Source: Paenibacillus sp. J2TS4
Lineage (GTDB): Bacteria; Bacillota; Bacilli; Paenibacillales; NBRC-103111
Assembly: GCF_018403245.1 (NCBI RefSeq)
Contig: NZ_BOSH01000002.1
Coordinates: 558,001-622,000, forward strand
Length of the DNA stretch: 64,000 bases
Direction of reading: 5' to 3'
Numbering within the stretch: the stretch's first letter is position 1; every line of letters begins with the position of its first letter. Of the stretch, positions 59,999 to 64,000 are shown piece by piece. The notes beneath the pieces were generated by a model that saw only the letters and a program-made list of their open reading frames with translations, searched no databases and was not told the DNA's origin. Made by a program: the position numbers and the translations under genes.

Positions 59999-61213
59999 TC
60001 ACAATGAAGAGTTTTCGGGGATGATCGCTTCCCGACTCTTTTTAGCCGACACCCATTGAGTCATAATATATACGACCAGGAACAAGATCATAAAACCGGC
60101 TGAATAACGGTACATCGCAGCATAGCTCGAAACGGTAGATATCGCTCCCAGCATCAGGGCTCCCACAGCAACCCCCAAATCTGTAGAATTGTAGAACATA
60201 CTGTTTGCCATGCCGTGCTGTTCCCGCGTAGACGAGCGGATCATCCAGGCTTGAATGGTGGGCTGAATTGCGCCAAAGCCCAATCCGTACAGCAGTGCGG
60301 ACACAATGAGCAGCAGCAGCGAAGTCGTATACGAAAGCACTATCAAGCTGGCAATGACACTAATGGCTGCCGGAATAAGGACAGCGGCATGACCTCTGCT
60401 GTCGAACAGCCTGCCGGAAATAGGTCGGATAATAATAATAGTGAACGCGTTAAACAAAAAGAATAAGCCGACCTGCTCCAGATGCACTGACTCGCCGAAC
60501 AAAGCAATAAAACTGAGCAGCCCGCTGTAGGTAATCGCCAAAAGCACATTCAATAAAGCGGGAAAGATCATTTTCGTATTAAAAGATCGACTCTTATTAG
60601 GACCAGTACCGGTTCCCTCGGGTTGCCTTGGCGGAGCGGGCGGAATCGAACGCGTTAACAGCAGGATGGGCAAAATAAGCAGAACAGTCACAGCGCCTAC
60701 AATAGCAAGCGTGTTAAAACCAAGCTCCCTCATCACGTTTAAACCGATCACCGGACCGATCGACATCGCAAGACTGGAGGATAGGCCAAAATAACCGATC
60801 CCTTCCCCGATCCTTCTAATCGGAATAATTTGTGAAACCAGGGTTGGAATAATCGTACTCGACATTCCGAAGCCAATGCCATATACAACTCTCATGACAA
60901 GCAGCGAGCCAATAGATTCGGCCATAATATAGAGTACGGATGTAAGGGCATAGACGGCCAGCCCTACGAACAAAATGACATTGCGATGCACGATCCGCAT
61001 CAGCGCTGCGGTTAAAAAGCGGGTAGCAATAGCCGAAGCCGCAAATACACTCGTTACCAGACTGACCGTAATATCCCCTGCCTGAAATTCATTTTTGACA
61101 TAAGCCGGGAAGGCGGATATGAGCATCTGTAAATTTAAAAACAACAAAAAGGAACAAATAGTTAATGCTATAAAGGATTTCGTCCATAATCTCGATTCGG
61201 GTTCAAGTGGCAT
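59999..61213 (-). CDS. MFS transporter
   Basis: 404 residues with 12 helices of the major facilitator family (DHA1-like). ITVSLVTSVFAASAIATRFLTAALMRIVHRN is the loop 2-3 region with a diverged motif A; YGIGFGMSSTIIPTLVSQIIPIRRIGEGIGYFGLSSSLAMSIGPVIG holds motif B/C elements; the second half repeats the theme (IIIRPISGRLFDSRG). GAGAGAAGGAATC precedes the ATG. It follows the MarR gene by 13 bp, so the two form a regulator-pump operon. The compound exported is unknown. Confidence 0.88.
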   Translation of the reverse strand: MPLEPESRLWTKSFIALTICSFLLFLNLQMLISAFPAYVKNEFQAGDITVSLVTSVFAASAIATRFLTAALMRIVHRNVILFVGLAVYALTSVLYIMAESIGSLLVMRVVYGIGFGMSSTIIPTLVSQIIPIRRIGEGIGYFGLSSSLAMSIGPVIGLNVMRELGFNTLAIVGAVTVLLILPILLLTRSIPPAPPRQPEGTGTGPNKSRSFNTKMIFPALLNVLLAITYSGLLSFIALFGESVHLEQVGLFFLFNAFTIIIIRPISGRLFDSRGHAAVLIPAAISVIASLIVLSYTTSLLLLIVSALLYGLGFGAIQPTIQAWMIRSSTREQHGMANSMFYNSTDLGVAVGALMLGAISTVSSYAAMYRYSAGFMILFLVVYIMTQWVSAKKSREAIIPENSSL

Positions 61214-61226
61214 GATTCCTTCTCTC

Positions 61227-61685
61227 CTACTCTCTGTCTGTTAAATGGTCGGCATAACGGTGAACTCGGAGGAGAAGCTCCAGGAGAACCTCATACTCGT
61301 CATCCGAAAGACATTGTTTAATGTCATTAATAAATTGCTTTTCGACAGGGATGGTCGACTCGATCAATTGCTTGCCTTTATCGGTAATATGGACCAGAAA
61401 AGATCGGCGGTCCGCTATTCCTGTTTTTTTGTAGACAAGCCCCTTCCCCTCCAAATGATCCAATATTCGGGTGGTCGTCGGCTTATCCTTGCCCGAGCGC
61501 TCGCCAATTTCTTTCTGAATTAACCCATCGGCCCGGTTGATCTGATATAGGACCGACCATTGCTCAGGGGTAATATCGTATTCCTTGAGCCGATTCTGCA
61601 GCAGAAGCGCTAATTTACGATGAGTAATCCCCATTAGAAAGCCGATAGAATGGTTCAGACCGTTCTCCCAATTGTCCGTGCTCAT
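61227..61685 (-). CDS. MarR-family transcriptional regulator
   Basis: 152 residues, a winged-helix MarR: TPEQWSVLYQINRADGLIQKEIGERSGKDKPTTTRILDHLEGKGLVYKKTGIADRRSFLVHITDKG contains the recognition helix and wing (DRR). N- and C-terminal helices provide the dimer face. ATG at 61685 (MSTDNW) is chosen because AAAGGTG lies 11 bases upstream. The perfect palindrome at 61722-61739, 37 bp before it, is the likely operator. It precedes the MFS pump, suggesting ligand-induced efflux. Confidence 0.9.
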   Translation of the reverse strand: MSTDNWENGLNHSIGFLMGITHRKLALLLQNRLKEYDITPEQWSVLYQINRADGLIQKEIGERSGKDKPTTTRILDHLEGKGLVYKKTGIADRRSFLVHITDKGKQLIESTIPVEKQFINDIKQCLSDDEYEVLLELLLRVHRYADHLTDRE

Positions 61686-61721
61686 CTTCCACATCACCTT
61701 TATCTTAATCACTTCGTAATT

Positions 61722-61739
61722 TAGTTGCTTTAACAACTA
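61722..61739. promoter_or_regulatory. MarR operator candidate TAGTTG-CTTTAA-CAACTA
   Basis: An 18-bp perfect inverted repeat immediately upstream of the marR-MFS operon. Its form (TAGTTGxxxxxxCAACTA) is that of many autoregulated MarR proteins. The spacer 61740-61966 beyond it holds no gene. Confidence 0.6.
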
Positions 61740-61966
61740 TATGGTAAACAACGAGAGCTGTCAACGTAGAAATTAGAACCAATAGCAACAATCACCCGCT
61801 AAACCTACTGCAATAATCCATTATTTCTGATAAAACCTGCTTTTTTCAACGATCTGAAAAATTGAGATTCACAGATTCCTTCTACTGAAGCTTTTCTTGC
61901 CGCCCTTATAATGGGACGTGGTTCAAGGAGCGGAAACTTATACATGCAGTCGTTCACAAAGAAAAC

Positions 61967-62006
61967 AGACTACCCTGCGGGTCAATTCATATCCGTAGGG
62001 TAGTCT
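61967..62006 (-). terminator. Terminator of the beta-propeller lipoprotein gene
   Basis: AGACTACCCTGCGG / CCGTAGGGTAGTCT, 14-bp stem with one G-T pair; the minus strand continues GTTTTCTTTG. 64 bp past the stop. Confidence 0.75.
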
Positions 62007-62069
62007 GCCTTGCATAGAAGCGAGCACTCCACCTGAACTAAGAGCAAGCGGAGCGAAAGACGATATCCT

Positions 62070-63371
62070 TCAGTTCTCTGCCGGGGGATCGAATGTATGC
62101 GCCTTGTTCCAATGCTTGCCCCCATCCGATGTCGTGTACATGATGGACGGCTCGATGCTGTCGGTAATAATCCACCACACATGGTCGGCGTCGGCTGCAG
62201 CCAGCAGGGCATTACCGTAGCCCGGGAATTCCGCTTCGCCGTTCTCCCAGCTCTTGCCTCCATCCTTCGTCCAGCCGATCGTATTCGGATTGTCGCAGGC
62301 TGGACACTGTCCTCCCATGAAGGCAATCTTGGGATTCACCACATAGAGGGGGCCAGGCCTGGAGCCGGTATTCGAAGGAGCCTGTGAATCGTTGTCCGGG
62401 AAGCCCGGGGCAGGTCCTCCACCGGCTGTTGAGTTGGCAAGGACCGTCAGCCAATTTTCCCCTCCATCCGTCGTATGGAACAATGAATAGGATGTTTGAG
62501 TCATTCCGGAATCCCCGATAAGCTCCACCCATGCATCGCCGGCTCCGGCCGACCTGATTATCGACCCATTTAACGGCCCCGCCGTCTTGCCAGACATGAC
62601 GTTCTGCCAGTTCACCCCTCCGTCGGTGGTTCGCTGAATCTGGAACGATTGATCCCCTTGGGTAACCGCCCATCCGTTGGCCGCATCATGATAATAGGCT
62701 TCGCCAACGATAGACTCCGGCACGGGCAGCGCGGTCCAAGTCTTGCCCCCATCTGTCGTATGCTGGTTCCCGATAAACGCTTCCTGCGAGGAGACGAAAT
62801 GAAGGAATTCTCCTATCGGAACCTTCCCCGCCGGAGCCCATTCTCTCCCCCCATCCGTCGTATGCAGCAAAGGACGATCCGCAGCGGCTTCAGAATCTTC
62901 TCCTAACACCGCCCAGGCCTCTTGGCCGTTCAGCGCAAACAGCTGCTTTACCGTCTGCTGTCCTTTATATTGAACCGTCCAGCTCTTCCCGCCGTCCTCT
63001 GTGCGGGAGATCCATCCCTTCCCCCCGCTCCACCCGGAGGAAGGATCTATCAAACGCACAGCGGTGACAGGGCTCATCATTGCCTGCTGCGAATCGGAAG
63101 AAGGCGGGCTTGTCGCTTTATTCGAATCCGGATTCGGCGTGGCTTGCTGCGGGCTGGAAGAGCTGGAAGGAAGAGCTCCCCCCGAATTCTCGGCCCGGGG
63201 AGATTCACTTGGCTCGGAGCTGGAATCCGTGCCTGAAGGAGTCATCATCACTCCTTCAGATTCGCCTGGATTCGGAATCTCCTGACCATTCTTCACATCA
63301 CTGCAGCCGGCAGAAAGAAGCAGAACCGCCGACAGAATCACTGCAACTATTTCTTTGCGTTTACAACCCAT
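62070..63371 (-). CDS. Lipoprotein with Asp-box (BNR-like) beta-propeller
   Basis: 433 residues. Signal with lipobox LLSAGC (Cys23), a long Ser/Pro/Asn-rich spacer (about 25-95), then a propeller of at least six repeats with Asp-box motifs: SRTEDGGKSW, HTTDGGREW, HTTDGGKTW, RTTDGGVNW, HTTDGGENW, WTKDGGKSWENG and TTSDGGKHW. A CPACDNP pair of cysteines lies between blades near the end. Similar propellers include Ycf48 and sialidases; without catalytic Arg/Tyr/Glu a binding or assembly role is more likely. GGAGAGATAAC precedes the ATG. Neighbours give no hint. Confidence 0.82.
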   Translation of the reverse strand: MGCKRKEIVAVILSAVLLLSAGCSDVKNGQEIPNPGESEGVMMTPSGTDSSSEPSESPRAENSGGALPSSSSSPQQATPNPDSNKATSPPSSDSQQAMMSPVTAVRLIDPSSGWSGGKGWISRTEDGGKSWTVQYKGQQTVKQLFALNGQEAWAVLGEDSEAAADRPLLHTTDGGREWAPAGKVPIGEFLHFVSSQEAFIGNQHTTDGGKTWTALPVPESIVGEAYYHDAANGWAVTQGDQSFQIQRTTDGGVNWQNVMSGKTAGPLNGSIIRSAGAGDAWVELIGDSGMTQTSYSLFHTTDGGENWLTVLANSTAGGGPAPGFPDNDSQAPSNTGSRPGPLYVVNPKIAFMGGQCPACDNPNTIGWTKDGGKSWENGEAEFPGYGNALLAAADADHVWWIITDSIEPSIMYTTSDGGKHWNKAHTFDPPAEN

Positions 63372-63520
63372 GTTATCTCTCCTCGTGTCTCTTTATATTA
63401 AAGGACAGGGCAAAGGTTAATTTTGTTCCCGATTTCAGAAAATCGAGTGGAGTTTATTTTGTTTAAAATGCTCCTTCCATGATGACTCCCCAACCCTTTC
63501 CTAGCTTATTAATACAAAAA

Positions 63521-63554
63521 CAAGCATCCCAAACCTTATGGAAGAGGATGCTTG
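63521..63554 (-). terminator. Terminator, minus strand
   Basis: CAAGCATCC / GGATGCTTG, 9-bp stem, then TTTTTGTATT on the minus strand. It would end the permease transcript entering from the right edge. Confidence 0.7.
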
Positions 63555-63592
63555 CTCTGTAACTATGATATAGCTTTCCAGCCATGATGAGC

Positions 63593-63712
63593 TTAGTTCG
63601 AGCTTGAACTGCTATTTTGCAGAATCGTTAAGCCTTCCAAGTGCTTTACTTGCTCTTTCAAATCTTTGGTCCGCTTTAACCATTCGGTATTCGACTCCAC
63701 TCTGCCGGCAAC
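63593..63712 (-). other. Open frame in phase after the permease stop (39 codons)
   Basis: Immediately after the permease TAG, the same frame stays open for 39 codons to TAA at 63593-63595: VAGRVESNTEWLKRTKDLKE, then QVKHLEGLTILQNSSSSSN. It is charged and coiled-coil-like. A GTG at 63698-63700 could start a 35-residue peptide, but the ribosome site is poor. It may be a separate small protein, a damaged extension, or chance. Confidence 0.3.
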
Positions 63713-64000
63713 CTAATGCATAGTATCGTTTTTCTGATAGAGGTGCTGCAAATAACGCCAGCGAACTGCCAGGAAATAGACGATTTGCACAGCGATAAAG
63801 GAGACTATGACCACGATGGAATCCGCCGCCACGGAATAATCGACCAACTGCTGCAGCGCCGTAAAGGCTACACTGCTATGGATAAGAGCCAGGACGAGCG
63901 GCAGGAAAAAGAGAAGCACAAGCTGGCGCGTCACCATTCTTCTCAGCTCCGATCGGCTTAAACCGATTTTGGATATCATCTGATATTGCTTTTCATCGCG
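63713..64000 (-). CDS. BceB-like FtsX permease, C-terminal part (5' end beyond window)
   Basis: The last 95 residues of a permease running in from the right edge: RDEKQYQMISKIGLSRSELRRMVTRQLVLLFFLPLVLALIHSSVAFTALQQL, then two more hydrophobic segments and WRYLQHLYQKNDTMH. The YQMISKIGLSRSELRRMV block matches YRSITKLGLTDGELSRIV of the permease at 1825-3714, as do the following helices, so it belongs to the same BceB family. Its ATPase should lie just outside the window. The stop is TAG at 63713-63715. Confidence 0.85.
   Translation of the reverse strand, partial: RDEKQYQMISKIGLSRSELRRMVTRQLVLLFFLPLVLALIHSSVAFTALQQLVDYSVAADSIVVIVSFIAVQIVYFLAVRWRYLQHLYQKNDTMH

Overview
The window looks like chromosome of a Gram-positive, endospore-forming Bacillales bacterium, most likely Paenibacillus or a close relative. 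The evidence is strong GGAGG-type ribosome binding sites with frequent TTG and GTG starts, the split gcvPA/gcvPB glycine decarboxylase, YesM/YesN-type two-component regulation of a sugar ABC transporter, a tandem glycine riboswitch, a c-di-AMP (ydaO) riboswitch before a LysM-3D protein, an SLH-anchored GH18 enzyme and BceAB-type transporters. No rRNA, tRNA, CRISPR array, prophage or intact transposon was recognised. The species call is inference.

Layout. 1-3.7 kb: truncated response regulator, GNAT, BceAB-type ABC pair. 3.8-11.2 kb: minus-strand sugar-uptake operon (binding lipoprotein, two permeases, YesM kinase, YesN regulator) preceded by an AraC regulator. 11.4-11.8 kb: decayed gene cut by an IS200/IS605-type end. 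11.8-24.2 kb: housekeeping and membrane genes, including phosphatase/nitroreductase, an ABC-2 exporter operon with its own winged-helix regulator, DUF368, methyltransferase, PAP2/DedA cluster, a pseudokinase-PASTA protein, AI-2E exporter, DUF421 and a dps remnant. 24.3-27.7 kb: a two-polypeptide 2-oxoacid:ferredoxin oxidoreductase. 28.1-28.7 kb: decayed IS605-family element. 29.5-30.4 kb: repeat-rich spacer ending in a 37-bp minisatellite. 30.4-35.5 kb: glycine cleavage genes gcvT-gcvPA-gcvPB behind a tandem glycine riboswitch, with gcvH divergent. 36-39.7 kb: Gfo/Idh oxidoreductase, AraC regulator and GH4 alpha-galactosidase/glucosidase. 39.9-44.7 kb: LysM-3D protein, GH18-SLH protein and GH123-like protein. 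45.1-48.1 kb: XRE-cupin regulator divergent from tdh-kbl. 48.2-53 kb: AMP-forming ligase, M24 peptidase, DHA2-type MFS pump. 53.1-57.3 kb: odhAB of the TCA cycle. 58-64 kb: small XRE regulator, peptide deformylase, DUF92 protein, MarR-MFS pair, beta-propeller lipoprotein and the end of a second BceB-like permease.

How genes fit together. Tdh and Kbl turn threonine into glycine plus acetyl-CoA; GcvT/PA/PB/H about 10 kb away oxidise glycine under glycine-riboswitch control; OdhAB and the ferredoxin oxidoreductase act on 2-oxoacids. Several carbohydrate modules each carry a local regulator: YesMN with the ABC importer, AraC with the GH4 enzyme. Cell-envelope genes are scattered through the window.

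The most notable items are the minisatellite open in all six frames, a pair of about 74-bp dispersed repeats each beside a terminator, IS605-end copies whose hairpin differs by a pairing-preserving double change, the PASTA pseudokinase, the fused oxidoreductase, and several palindromes that look like local operators. No unmistakably new defence or mobile system was found. Starts were moved to internal codons where the ribosome binding site favoured it.
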